Shown here piece after piece: positions 1 to 10,958 of a stretch of DNA of 56,489 bases. The DNA comes from Diaporthe sp. PMI_573. Lineage: Eukaryota > Ascomycota > Sordariomycetes > Diaporthales > Diaporthaceae. The notes beneath the pieces are model-generated. The model did no database searches. It was not told where the DNA came from and saw nothing but the letters and a program-made list of their open reading frames with translations. Position 1 is the first letter of the stretch. Each line of letters begins with the position of its first letter. A program made the position numbers and the translations under genes. The stretch is from assembly GCA_021399435.1 (NCBI GenBank), contig JAJTUP010000168.1:1-56489 (forward strand), written 5' to 3'.

Positions 1-639
1 ATATCCTTCGGTGATAACAGCTGGACAGATGTCCCGGGAATGTTTTTCTACACAGACTACATGCCTGTCCTGACCAACAAGAACCAATACCCCGGGCTGA
101 AACTTATGAACGGGACGGAATTCATAACCAGAGGCGTCATACCCGGAGATTCTCAAAAATCAGGGCTTTGTCTAGGAGACGATACGATCATCCACTTTGG
201 GTGCCCAGCAGGAATACTGCTCGAACCTCAGAAAACAGAAGACATAGACGTCACGGGTCTACCTAAGGGTCAAATACTACTGACACCAGACAAGATCACG
301 CTTAAGCCGTCAAGAAACCGCTTCAAATTTTTGACTGGGGAATGTTACCGAACCGGCCTCCCTTGCACACCAGCATTCGCCCTGACAGACTTCAAAGCAC
401 AAGGCCGAACATTCAAGAAAATACTGGTCGAGCTGACTTCACGGCTGGGCGGCCGCGGTAAAATCGATCCCGTCAGTGCATATGTATGCCTCTCGAGATG
501 CAAAACACTTGCGGGTATCCAATTACTCAACGTAGTGACCAGAAACGATTGGATGGCACTTGGGATGCCCGGAAAACTACGAGACGTGTTGGACGACTTG
601 GAAGGCCGATCAGACTTGACTTTGAGAAGGTGGCTTTGA
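1..639 (+). mobile_element. Helitron RepHel, C-terminal helicase fragment
   Basis: The reading frame is open from the left window edge to a stop at 637-639. About 212 residues are visible. They match the end of the Pif1-like helicase of fungal Helitrons: the stretch around NKNQYPGLKLMNGTEF, then TGLPCTPAFALTDFKAQGRT, and the late motif YVCLSRCKTL. The complete Helitron on the other strand (34088-40126) has the same succession of motifs (NQNKYLGLKVVNGAEF, ALTDYKAQSRTLEK, YVQLSRCKRL) at clearly lower than full identity, so this is a different, diverged family member. The Walker motifs and Rep domain, if present, lie outside the window. No internal stop is seen in the visible part, so activity cannot be judged. 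It is not a cellular Pif1, because the NxxKYxGLxxxNG region is typical of Helitron proteins. Confidence 0.85.
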
Positions 640-733
640 TATAAAATACGATGAAGCAACGGATTACCCTGATTCATAGTATCCGCGATGCATGAGTGCT
701 TCCGAAAACCATACTCCTAAGAAGGATACAAAA

Positions 734-754
734 AGCGGTCCGCCGCGGACCGCT
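734..754. repeat. Perfect GC-rich hairpin
   Basis: A 10-bp perfect stem (AGCGGTCCGC / GCGGACCGCT) with a single central C lies 95 bp after the Helitron helicase stop. Helitrons carry a GC-rich hairpin close to their 3' end, so this is a candidate for that structure, but no canonical CTRR follows within 15 bases. The rest of 640-995 holds no gene that I can support. Confidence 0.5.
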
Positions 755-995
755 CCTCACCCGATAATGTGAAACAATCCAATATCAAACAACCACTAAA
801 TGCAAAATGTTAGTCAACAACACCATCAATAACCCAACCTCCCACACAATACACCTACATGTCTATGTACGTAGTATGAAAGTCATACCTTGATGAAACC
901 ACTGAAACGACGCCTGAGAATACTCAATACACATCAGGGAATGCAAGAAAACTGAAATGCCCAGCAAATAAATGCAAACATGTACCTTAAAACTC

Positions 996-1667
996 CTATG
1001 GCGAGACCCTCGCATCGCCAACTTCAGACAGGTGTGGAGCCACCACATCGTCAAACCACTCAAACCATTTCTGCAACCCATCTAGACCTAGAGCCAAATT
1101 ATGCAAAGCTTCATGAGGGTTTGGCATAGATAGCTCCTTTCGAACTTCTGCCCGCTCCTGTTGGGCATCCTTCATTAAATCATCTACGACCAACAAGTCA
1201 GTAATGCTACCGTATAATGACCATGAGCCGTAACATACGCAGTTCACATCCGCGACCTTTACCGTTATAGTAGCAATTCGCACACGCCCCACGAGTTGCA
1301 GCCCGCACGATGGGCACCGAACTAACCACGCAGAGTGACCACAAACCCTTCCGATTCTTACATCGCCCGCAAGGCTCTCTTGCCTCCTCTCCAGAAATCT
1401 GTATTAAACAAGCGACGATATTCTGAATGCGACCAAAGAGCAGACGCGCCGCCGACGCAGGATTGAGGCGGGGAAACCGAAGCGCTGGCAACGGTAATAA
1501 TGCTTCGATTGTCTTGGAGTCGGGGAAGGAAGGGATATCAGGAAGTATCTCTCGTGCGAAGTCACCTGTGGCTAAGAAACGTCAATAACGATACAACACG
1601 TAGATAGGAACAGTAATACTATACACTGATCACCCGGATCTGAGTCCTCGATGGTTGAGATAGACAT
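996..1667 (-). CDS. DUF3716-type fungal cysteine-rich protein (3 exons)
   Basis: The gene becomes visible only after splicing: exon 1 1667-1634, exon 2 1565-1239, exon 3 1183-996. The introns are 68 and 55 nt, both GT-AG, with TTGAC and ACTGAC branch-like sites. The joined frame is 549 nt and encodes 182 aa starting with ATG (MSISTIEDSDPG). The core is a cysteine pattern CGRCKNRKGLWSLC followed by GACANCYYNGKGRGC, the signature of DUF3716, a fungal family often found near transposons and in lineage-specific regions. The tail contains an amphipathic Glu/Gln-rich helix. Function is unknown; the cysteine spacing suggests zinc binding, which is inference. All splice phases agree and no stop interrupts, so the gene looks intact. 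It points left towards the Helitron remnant. Confidence 0.75.
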
Positions 1668-2480
1668 TCCGAGCGGATGAAGTTGTGTGATGTTTTGGAG
1701 AAAATAGAGTTGGGTCCTTAAGTCGTGACGAAACCCCAACTCGTTCATTGAAACACCGAAAGCGACAGCTTACCTAAGAACAAACGAAGTAACCCTAAAA
1801 TGAGCGTGAACAGCAATCACCCAATCAAGACCTTGTACACACGAAACCCAGGTCGTATTTGTAACGCGAATCCTATCAAAGGAACAAGAACGAGGCGTTT
1901 ACTAGGTAGAATTAATTCAGAACTCCTTAACGATAAGAAAGGGTATGCAACTAGAGGGCATGATTACTAGATTGACCGAAACCTATAAAACGAGAAAACG
2001 TAAGATGCATTCAGTGTTGCTTAGTGGCTGGTCTGGACGTCTTCCCGGGTGTTCCTCTAGCTTGCCGAGCCCCTGTGGTGGTAGGCCGTCGAACAAGCCT
2101 GGGTATCTATACATATTGAAAAACCTCTGGCAATGTTCGGCGAAATTGGTCGCATCCTGTCCGAACCCCTCGCTAACAATGATGGCACTGGCCTTGCTTG
2201 ATCACAAGATCGAAGCAGGGCCCATGTCGGTGGGAATGTCCTCCGGTTGAATTGAATTCAGTGAAAGGCAACGAGGAACCTCATCTCGTAAAGCTCCAGA
2301 TTTCGATCAAAATATCTTAGCGCCGCGAACCCCGATTCCAAAAGAAGTCATTCATATGACTGGACAGCTCATTGAATACTGGGAGAGCTACATGTGGTCC
2401 AAGGTGGCCCAGTCGGTCTGTTGCGGTCGTGTCATTTCCTTTGTTGTGATATGAACTCCCGTTCTTCCGACGGCGAGTGG
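1668..2480. other. Gene-poor interval
   Basis: I see no supported gene between the DUF3716 start and the 3' end of the Zn2Cys6 gene. A 101-codon frame at 1945-2250 has no recognisable motif and no domain; I regard it as chance. Confidence 0.5.
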
Positions 2481-4480
2481 TCAGATGAACCATGGCGCAG
2501 CAGTGTCGAAGCTCATCAGCTCCCACCACTTCAACGGCTTAGTTCGGTCGCCGTCCGCCATGAGATCTTGCTGCTTCCAGTACCTCTCGATCAGATTTCT
2601 TAGGACAAACACGTTGCCGATCTTCCGATCTGCATCCATGCGGTCGAGTGTCCGCAGGATCATGATCCTCTGATCGTCGGCCTGCGACTCGCAAGCGACA
2701 ACAAACAACGGCCAGGGGCTCGTGCAAATATCCTGGTTCGCGAGGACCCTGAAACCTGCCTGAAGCCACATTGGCGTCTGGTTCGTGGCGTCGATGTTGG
2801 GGCAGACGGACCGCAGGTAAAGGACGGCAGCGATTCGATAGAGCTCGGCTGTCAAGCGGACCTTTGTCTGTTCCCTGATCGATTGGTTCTCGATCTCTGA
2901 TGGCAGTCGTTGGTTAAGTCGGCTCAGCCGGTCTTGTAGGCCCTGGCATGTCCACATAACGGATGGGAGCTCGGACCTGCCGCTCTTCTCGTGAAACTTC
3001 TGTGCAGCCGGATATCGCAACTGGTTGATGTGATGAACAATCTCCATGATCTCGACTGAGCAGCCGAGGGAGCCTATGATGAGGGTCTTATCAACATGGC
3101 TTCCTTGGAGCAGTTCCAGCGATGAAGCGCCGTCGTAATTGTGCTTGTGTGGCTGACTGAAAGAACCCAGTATTTCATGGTATAGAAACCACGTGTTGAG
3201 AAAGTCATAGTCAAGTGCGCCGCCTCTCATATCGGCATAGCGGTGCAGTAAGCTTCTTGAACCGTTCAGGTGGAGATGCCATTTGCCCTCGGCCTCGTCA
3301 AACACCTGCAGAGGTCAGCCCCGACCTATGACGAGAATATGTATTTTTGGGGGGGAGAGGGGGGCTGGATACTTACGTTGTACACACAAAGCATCATGGA
3401 AGCCGCGAGCTGGGACTCGATGGGCACATCGGCGAATGACTCCTTGTCCAGCGAGTGGGACAAGAGTCGGAGGGCCTGGATCTTGTATGGTAGGGCAGCC
3501 CCAAGGCCATGGCGGTGGAATGCTGACAGTGCGAGGATGGCCATGCGGAGAGCCTTGGCGGCAAAACTGGAGCCGTTGATGGCTATGGGTATCAGCTCGT
3601 GGCGGAAGCCGTTGTTGGCATCCACCGTCGAGATCATGCGGGAGATCTTGTGTTCATCTGGGAGGCATGGTCAGCGGCCTGATCAGGGAGAAGCAGGGAG
3701 AAACCGACAACTCACAATACGCGAGCAAATCGGCTTCGTGGCCCACCAAATCGGGGAGCAGCCTCAGGGCCTGCTGAGGGCGGGCGTGGTGGTCCTGAAG
3801 GGTTAAGGTGCTGACGTCCTGGCGGTTCTGCTCGATGTCGTCGAATGAGATGTTGAGGAACTGCTGTCCGTAATACAAACCGGACGCCTGCAGCTGGCCG
3901 TGCGAGTGCTGCAGGGACAGCTTGGGTGATTTCCTGCGGCCGTCTGGTATGTCAGGCCAAACAAGGCGGAGGCCATATCCCATGCATTCTCGGCCCGTCC
4001 TCACGCAGTTGTTGCATGAGGGCAGGCCCTTATCACACCCGATTTTCCTTTCTATTCGCGAGAGTACGAGTCGGGTGTCAGCAGGAGCCCGCATTTGGCG
4101 ACCAACGAAGACGTAGTCCAACCAGAGGCGAAGACGGATCGCCGGAAGCGAAGATGGGTGGAGAAGGGGACAGGGTCCACCGGCGCAAAAAAAAAGAAAC
4201 ATATTAGATCAGATCAACATCTGACCCCAAGTGTGCGGCTAAGCAGGGGGGCAGTGGGAGAAAAGAGGCAGGAGTGATAGTGCAGAAACACCAACGACAA
4301 CCTCAACACCAACATCCCAGAACAGCAGCAGCAGCAGCAGCAGCAAAGCCGGCAGCCGCAACAAAAAGCAGTAAGCCTCGGGGGAGCAAACAGGGGCGAT
4401 TACTCACTCTTGCATGTCCAGCAACCCTGGCCTGCTTGGCCAGCCCTCATGCTTGTCAGTGTGCGCTGCTCCGAAACCAT
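2481..4480 (-). CDS. Zn2Cys6 transcription factor with Fungal_trans_2 domain (4 exons)
   Basis: Exons are 4480-4408, 4051-3716, 3657-3377 and 3305-2481. The phases all agree, giving 1,515 nt and 504 aa. The binuclear zinc cluster is split by the first intron: exon 1 ends in GCWTCK and exon 2 opens with KRKIGCDKGLPSCNNC and GREC. Together they give the six cysteines of the Zn2Cys6 DNA-binding domain at about residues 20-50, followed by the frequent WP sequence. The remainder is the helical Fungal_trans_2 (PF11951) middle region, with long conserved helices around HGLGAALPYKIQALRLLS and a WTCQGLQDRL stretch. Intron 1 is unusually long (356 nt) and carries a CAG microsatellite. The protein is expected to be a nuclear, sequence-specific regulator; no target can be inferred because no biosynthetic cluster adjoins it. 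The gene looks intact. Confidence 0.88.
4322..4345. repeat. CAG trinucleotide microsatellite in intron 1 of the Zn2Cys6 gene
   Basis: About seven perfect CAG units lie on the plus strand inside the 356-nt first intron of the regulator. The repeat is non-coding after splicing and is the main reason the intron is long. Confidence 0.85.
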
Positions 4481-6100
4481 GAGCGACCAGTGGTTTTTCA
4501 CAAGTTGGGGTTTTGTTGGGGTGCGGCGGAGGTTGTGTGATGGGGAACGGTGATGAGACAGCGCTTGAGATGTAGTGTTCTGCTTTGGCGAACGGTTTTG
4601 CTTTTGTTTGTGGCAGTTCAGAAGCGCGTCCCAACACAAGCACGAATATTTACGTTAATGCGAGGTTCGATTTCGTGGTTTTCAACACTCGCGTCATTCT
4701 GCGCTACTGCATGCAGGAAGCCCCGTCTCTTCATCTTAGCAACAGGGTGCCGGCGTTAATTGGCGTGATCAGTGTTTTTGACGCGATTCTCGGAAGCCGC
4801 TGAGACGTTGACAGTGCGCTACCGCACGGGGTGGTACTACACGAGGCGATGGGTACTGGTCTGATTATCGATAATCCGGAACAGACGCGCTGAACATTTC
4901 ATTGACAGGGCCCTAAGCTGCCTGGCATAATCGGCATCTTAAAACCCATCAGCCGGGAAACTTCCCAAACGTGCCTATAGCAACACGCCCTGGCAGATGT
5001 GCCATAAGGTATGTCAAGCACGATATGTGGCTGAGGCTTATCTTTACAGTATAGTATCAATGCGAGACGACACGGAAGTTGAATGTGACGGCACCGCCAT
5101 TTGCGCCAGTGCAAACCAGCAACGGAGACTCGCTGCAGATTGGAAGCAGGGGTGTGAAACGAGGGATCTCAGAAATCACTTTTGGCTGGGGTTTGTGGGA
5201 AAAATGAAGTCGAAAGGTGGGCCTTCTGCGCCGGGGATTGAGCAGATTGGTCAAGAGACATGTATGCTCTGCAGTGTTACATATCCGTCCATGCCCGTTG
5301 GCCTTGTCAATGACAGTTGGATCTTTTCAGACATTGGTTCTGAGAACGCACCTTGGCACCCACCAGACTCCACGCATGAGCTTGCTCTGGTTGCCTGATT
5401 CCATTCCAGACAGCACGGCAGATACACCCCACAAGTACATGTTGAGAGCGGTCTAAAATATACAACGCTCGCAGTCACGGGTAGATCGTCATTTCGCGGA
5501 GGAGCAACATGAATCAGCACGACATTGGACGACCTCCCACGTATGAAAATACGCTGGCTCATCTGGTGAGAGATGGGAAACTGCCTAAAGTAAGGTTGTC
5601 AACAGGTAGTGGGAGGGATTATGCGCGTCCTTGTGACGCTCACCATGCATAAGCAGGCTGCAGTCATCCTGAGCGCGCTTTGACAGCGCGAGCCGGATCG
5701 CCAGCCATTATCTTGGCGCTGGGGACGCTAATGCAGAGACTAAAACTGTCTCGTCAAAGGGTAGTTTTCGGCTTACATTTACGGTTATGGAAAGGGAGTC
5801 GCGAGACTTGGGTTAACCAAGTTTATATTCTACGAACCGCAAAAATATACGGTCATTGTCGTTGACAAAGCTTGCCATTTGCGGCTTCCCTTTGGCAGCT
5901 TCCGAATTTGGTACCCTACGCCAACCAGATACTCTGCGACAGGGGTCGTGCAGAAAACGCGACATTTAGTGTGAATCTGTCGGACAGGGGTCGTGTTACA
6001 CTACAGCAGTGTAGCGACGCAGGTAGAACTGACCGCCTGGACTGCAATGCATAGATCGCCAGGCGTCCGTGTTTGTGATCGGCGGCCTTAACTATGGAAG
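4481..6100. other. Intergenic region, no supported gene
   Basis: This 1.6-kb interval upstream of the Zn2Cys6 gene holds only short frames without motifs. A 14-base direct repeat, CGACAGGGGTCGTG, occurs at about 5938 and 5985. The region would include the promoter of the regulator, but I recognise no defined site. Confidence 0.5.
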
Positions 6101-6141
6101 TAAGGACACCATGCCCCTTCCGAATGAAACTAACTACTCGC

Positions 6142-6571
6142 CTCTCTTGTCACCTACCAGGCCACTGACTTGAACTCCCTGAATCTAGTGGTTGACTACG
6201 GCATGGGCTGGCACGCAAGCACCCTCGACCTCGACGCGATAGAAAACGTGCTCAAGCTCCTGCTGGGCTTCGAGTGCATGTACGTCACGGCCGTGGCGCT
6301 GATCAAGTTCTCGCTGCTGGAGATGTACCTGCGCATCTTCCCCAGCCGCGGCTTCAAGATCGCCGCCTACATCATCGGTGGCATTGTGGCGGCGTGGTGG
6401 ATCGCCATCGTCCTCGTCTGCATCTTCCAGTGCAACCCCATCTACGTGGCCTGGGAGCCGTGGATGCCGGGCCAGTGCATCGACCTCAAGGGCTCCTTCA
6501 TCGGCAACGCCGTGCCCAACATCGTCACCGACATCGCCATCCTGATCATGCCCGTCAAGCAGGCAGGGTAG
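6142..6571 (+). pseudogene. Fungal rhodopsin-domain membrane protein, truncated at both ends
   Basis: An exon that follows a good acceptor (CACCTACCAG, ending at 6160) encodes ATDLNSLNLVVDYGMGWH and three membrane segments. These are about LLLGFECMYVTAVALIKFSL, the stretch around YIIGGIVAAWWIAIVLV, and one around IVTDIAILIMPV. The order with IFQCNP and GQCIDLKG is that of the fungal rhodopsin-like domain (PF20684; PTH11/CFEM-type proteins, plasma membrane receptors by family). Full members have seven segments. Here the first helices are missing, and the protein stops at MPVKQAG where the family continues with its sixth and seventh helices. The break at about 6570 coincides with transposon-derived sequence, so the gene is a remnant. 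Confidence 0.75.
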
Positions 6572-7055
6572 GGAATCAATCCATCCACGTCAATATCCGA
6601 CTTTGTGGATTGAATTGACGGCTTACTCAGCAGAGTGCTCGTGGATTGATGTCCACAGGGCTGTCCGTGGATTGATGTCCATAATATTGAACCCGTGGAA
6701 GACCCCTGTCGCACTAAATCGGGTTTCCTATTCGGGCAATTTTTGAAGCTACCGCCGAACCTGTAGATTGCCTCACTCCTCACATTCATCCGAACAAGCC
6801 CGTTCAACAGACTCCTCCAGCGCTGTATCGTCAAGCAGTATGTTATCGACATCTTCGATAATGCCTGCGCACATGGCATACAGATCCATCGTCGGGATGT
6901 TTTGGATTGAATCTCAACCCCGTAATTCCATACCCATGATAGGGTATCTTTGCTGCGCTCGCTTTCGAAGGAGGTGCCTGAAGAAATTGTTGCTGCCTTA
7001 TTGGTCAAACATGGGTGGGTGCTGGGGTTGGCTAAAGTTGGTAGACTTGCTAAAA
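6572..7055. mobile_element. Composite transposon debris (hAT-like N-terminus plus Fot-type terminal sequence)
   Basis: On the minus strand from 7008, a frame reads SWVWNYGVEIQSK then RRWIC, resembling the BED-like start of the hAT transposase at 15883 (QWVYQFGYDIQ, RRWVC). The stretch contains repeats of CGTGGATTGATGTCCA at about 6651 and 6670, as in hAT subterminal regions. At 7008-7050 the sequence GGGTGGGTGCTGGGGTTGGC, followed by a near-match to AAGTTGGTAGA, is almost identical to the inverted repeat of the Fot element at 44045-44090. The block separates a rhodopsin remnant from an SNG1 remnant. No paired termini or target duplication were found, so its boundaries are approximate. Confidence 0.55.
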
Positions 7056-7059
7056 ATCC

Positions 7060-8552
7060 GCCACTATCTGATAAAAACCACTATGTGATGAACCACGTTA
7101 TTGCAAGCGGACTTGTTCTCAATATCCTCTTTTTGGCCAATATGTCTTACATATTTGGATCCATATATCGGGGTACAGGGAGAACACATGCACTCAAAGT
7201 GCTTTTGGTTGACTATGATGGCGGCATTGTCAGCCAAAGTGTGCAAGCCGCTTACTCGAGTCTCAAGTCCGACACATTTGTCACCATCTCGGAGCAATCT
7301 GCAAGCGACTTTGATGACACGGCAGCAATCGACGACGCTGTTTGCAGCGGACACTATTGGGCAGCTCTTTATGTGACGCCCAATGCTTCTTCAAATTTGG
7401 CCCAGGCGTTGCAGGGTGGGCCCGCAGCGGAGAATTACAACGCTTCCTCAGCCTTGGGCTTAGTATGGTATTGTTTTTCCTTTTCTTCAACCTTGTGTCC
7501 GAGTAATCGTGTAGAGGCCAGAATCCCATGTGCTGTCGATCGATTGTTGGATGAAGAAAGCTTACTAACCGATGGGTAAAACAGGAATGAAGTACACTAT
7601 CCCGTCATCTCGCAAGGCTATGTCTACTCCGCGATGCAGACACTTCTCGGGCCACAAGCTCCGTCTACTACAGCATCAATGGTACTCAAGCGCTATCTAC
7701 GATGAACCAATCCGATCCTGCCGCCCGAGCTGCTCTGTTCCGGCCTATCTCTTCCACATTCAAGAATTTGGCTGCAGTACCCACCGGCGCCAAGGTCCTC
7801 TGGAACACAGCCACGATACCGTTCCTCATCATCATGCAATTCTTCTTTATACTTGCGTTGAATGGCATCACGCTCGGCTTTGACTACTACTCAAAGATCC
7901 CCAGCAAGACGCTCATCCAATTGCGCTTCGGAATCTCGATCGTTTACACTTTCATCGCGTCGTTGACAAGCACCGGCTACATATGGGCTTTCAGACAGGG
8001 CTTCCATCTCACCGGGAGCCAGTTTGTCGAGACCTGGATGGCTATCTGGTTGACAAATCATACAAACTTCCTCTTTGTCGACACCGCTACCGCTATCGTG
8101 CCAATGGCCTACATGTCACACATTGGTAAGCACAACTCTTGTCCTTACACGGCTCCTCATCCTTTGTGTTATGGAATGTTACAGAATGCAACACTTTAGG
8201 CTCCGTAGCTGGTGATTAACAGGTCCTAGTCCTTACTTAGATTATATTGAATGTAACTTCAACGATATATCCCTTCGAGTTGAGCGCAGGCTTCTACCGA
8301 CTAGGATATGCTTGGCCATACCACAATCTCTACGAGATTCTCGTAACAATATGGTCCAACGGCTGTGTGAACAGACTGCACCACAACCTGCCAATTATTT
8401 TCACGTGGTGGATCGTTCTGTTTGGGTTGAGCCTCGGGGCTCAGCTGCGCCGGTGTCGCAATTCGAAGAGGCAGGCGGCACTCGATAGCCAGAAGCCGCC
8501 TCACAAGGGTGACCAGGCCGAAAAGCCTGGAACTGCAGACTCTTCGGAGTAA
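7060..8552 (+). pseudogene. SNG1-like DUF3533 membrane protein, decayed
   Basis: Three segments in different frames line up with one SNG1/DUF3533 protein (nitrosoguanidine-resistance type, multi-pass plasma-membrane protein). They are 7089-7465 (ASGLVLNILFLANMSYIFGS, VLLVDYDGGIVSQSV), 7600-8127 (PVISQGYVYSAM..., MNQSDPAARAALF, FLIIMQFFFILALNGITLGF), and 8220-8552 (LNVTSTIYPFELSAGFYR, FTWWIVLFGLSLGAQL). An intron probably ends at 7583 (GGTAAAACAG) and another starts at 8128 (GTAAGC). Decay is visible: a one-base frameshift near 7655 between two conserved stretches, an in-frame TAG at about 8238 just before LNVTS, and loss of the N-terminus next to transposon debris. Five hydrophobic segments remain. 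It is unlikely to make a full protein. Confidence 0.75.
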
Positions 8553-9180
8553 CTTTTCATTGTTGCCGGAAGTTGTGAACTCGCGATCATACATACTTTT
8601 GACGTGTTCCTGAGTGGTTCTTGTTCATCACGCTCGTTGCATCAGCTGGCGTTAGATACTTGCATAGAGACGGCCCGGGAGGGCGGATCACTTGAGATAC
8701 CTGGACTGAGCTGCGAAACTCAGTCAACAATATGGATAGACGAGATAGACAATGTTATGTTAATGGAATCATGTGTATTGATGCATGGTTTATACAGAGA
8801 TCTAATCCTTGTCATATGTTTCTGCCGAATCCTCATAGATTCAAGTTGTGATAGAACACTAGCTCCCATATGTAGGGTTTGCAATCTTGCTCAGGTTCGT
8901 CCCAGAATTTATCAAGGCAAACTGTCGGTCGTGAGATTATTCACACATTGTGCTGTCACACAATGCATTACAGTTGGGCAGCGTTACATGATATCTACCT
9001 GTGTAATCGGCAGGGGAGAACAAGTGTCCGACATCATTGTTTCACCTTAGAGTTTGGACCACCCCACCCGCACCAGTGATGAGAGGGCTTTTGGCTTCAA
9101 CCTTGTCCAACCATCATAGTTGCAATGTGAAAGCCACTTGGCAAATCTTCCTTGCAACTGACGTGTTTATTTCAAGGCGC
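8553..9180. other. Intergenic, no supported gene
   Basis: Frames in this interval (for example at 8604-9050) have no membrane, domain or family features that I recognise. Confidence 0.5.
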
Positions 9181-9239
9181 AATGGACGTTTCTGCGGAGC
9201 CAGGCAGTAGTAACCCGTTCATTTGGCTATCCACTCTCA

Positions 9240-10386
9240 TAATGGCCTTGGATCTGTCAGTTCATCCTCCTGCGAATCTCAGTCCGCGCGGCGCATGCTG
9301 ATTATAACTCCAGCAATTTTCTCATCACCTTCTTCTACAACCAGTTCCGGCGCCTGCCGAAACCAGAAAAGAAGTTCACCGGGAAGACGGTCATTGTAAC
9401 AGGCGCAAATGTCGGACTGGGTCTCGAGGCAGCGCGGTATTTCGTCCGGCTCGATGCGGCCAAGGTGGTCCTGGCATGTCGCGATACCGAGAAGGGCGAA
9501 CGCGCCAAGGCCGACATCGAGCGTTCGACGGCGAGGAGCGATATCGTAGAGGTGTGGCCGCTGGATCTGTGCAGCTTCGAGAGCGTCAAGCAGTTCTGCC
9601 GGCGTGTAGGCCAGCTGCCTCGCCTGGATGTGGTCGTGGAGAATGCTGCAGTGGCCTACGGCGGACCCGTTGGGAAACTGGCGGAGGGGTTCGAAAGCAC
9701 CATTACGGTTAATGTGCTTGGCACTGCTTGCAACTTTCCTCATGGCGTTGCTGATTCTGCCGACGCTGAGGCGGACCGCGACGAAGTTCAATGTTCAGCC
9801 CAACTTGTGATTGTGTCGTCGTACGCTCATTTCGTGGTAACTATGTCCCAGCCCAGCAAACTCTCGCGGCTCGCATGACTTGAATACTTGGCCAACTGAC
9901 TGATTTCCACCTCAGGCAAGTTTCAAAGAACGAACAGCACCGAAGATATTCGAGGCCTTCAAGTCAAGTTCAGTGACACCTGACAGATATCAGACCTCCA
10001 AGCTCATGGGCGTCTTCTTAACCCGGCAGCTAGCGCAGGAGATGTCGAAGCCCACGAGTAACAGCAAAGGCCAGGTCATCCTCAATACCCTGAACCCGGG
10101 CTTCTGCCGGACAGCACTGTTCCGTGACAACAAGTTCCCGGCGTCCATTTTCCTGAATTTGATGAGCCAACTCATCGGCCGGTCTGCTGAGGTGGGGTCG
10201 AGGGTGATCGTGGACGCTGCCGCTGCAGGACCTGAAACGCATGGCTCATGGCTGGACACCTTGAAGATCAGGGAGCCCAGTGCTTATGTTCGCAGCGAGG
10301 AGGGGCAAGAGATGCAGCGACGGCTTTATGATGAGCTGATGGAAATTCTCGATGGAGTTGAGCCGAACATAGCGAGAAACATCTGA
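9240..10386 (+). pseudogene. Short-chain dehydrogenase/reductase with internal out-of-frame segment (2 exons)
   Basis: Exon 1 runs to 9836 and exon 2 is 9916-10386, with a 79-nt intron and a CTGACTGAT branch. The cofactor motif TGANVGLG, the acidic site LACRDTEKG, ENAA, the catalytic serine in VIVSS, and YQTSK (YxxxK) are all present, followed by NTLNPGFCRT. This is a classical NAD(P)-dependent SDR of the WW-oxidoreductase-like fungal group. Substrate is unknown. Between about 9723 and 9802 the open frame reads an atypical NFPHGVADSADAEA, whereas the next frame reads LLATFLMALLILPTL, which is what the family has. A one-base gain followed about 80 bases later by a one-base loss would explain this. 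No in-frame ATG is found; an ATG at 9182 lies in another frame. The protein may be made but is probably damaged. Confidence 0.7.
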
Positions 10387-10404
10387 GAGGCTTATCCATC
10401 TGTG

Positions 10405-10454
10405 GAAACTTTTTTTCTTTTTCTTTTTCCTTTCTTTTCCTCTTTTCTTTTCAG
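10405..10454 (+). repeat. Polypyrimidine tract downstream of the dehydrogenase
   Basis: About 50 bases of almost pure T/C begin 20 bases after the SDR stop codon. They may lie in its 3' untranslated region. No polyadenylation signal is distinguishable. Confidence 0.6.
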
Positions 10455-10621
10455 CATCCATGTTCTTGGTATGCGGCGTCGGAATTTGATTGACCAAAAT
10501 GCTAGCGCGGAGGATCCGAAGCATCCACGTGAGTTGCCTTCCAGATTGCCTGGAGAACTTTTATGTAGGAGCTCGCGGAGCCTTCACATACATTGTTACG
10601 GTACCACAGCCATACTCTTCC

Positions 10622-10638
10622 AAAAAAAAAAAAAAAAA
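10622..10638 (+). repeat. A17 homopolymer
   Basis: Seventeen consecutive A residues. They could be a retro-inserted tail, but I see no flanking duplication or upstream retroelement. Confidence 0.7.
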
Positions 10639-10939
10639 GGGAAAACGTCATTATAGAGCCCCTGTGGCTTGCTTACCTTCCGTCTGATTAGGCGAGAGGC
10701 AGTTACTCGACAGAAGGATTTTCCAGGGGAGGCTATTCTATAGGTGATTCCACAGGAGCTTGTGCTATTATAGGAGGTTATCCCATAGGGAGTTCTTCCC
10801 ACAGGAGATTGGACACCCGAGCAAAGCTCTTCACCTTGGTCTTCAGAGCACCAAGTTAAGTATACAACGTGTTCAGCCTGATATACTCCCCATGGAAAGA
10901 TCGTCACACCCGGCTATGCGGAGAACAATTGTCAGGACG

Positions 10940-10958
10940 TGGTGTGTGTGTGTGTGTG
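10940..10958. repeat. GT dinucleotide microsatellite
   Basis: About nine GT units. The surrounding 10640-11200 interval contains no gene that I can support; short motifs such as CCACAGGAG and CCATAGGGAG recur irregularly at 10730-10810. Confidence 0.7.

Noticed and set aside
345..677. Minus-strand frame over the Helitron fragment
   Set aside because: It is antisense to a well-supported helicase frame and has no motif.
10622..10638. A17 as the tail of a retrotransposed gene
   Set aside because: No target duplication and no intronless copy directly upstream; the SDR before it keeps its intron.
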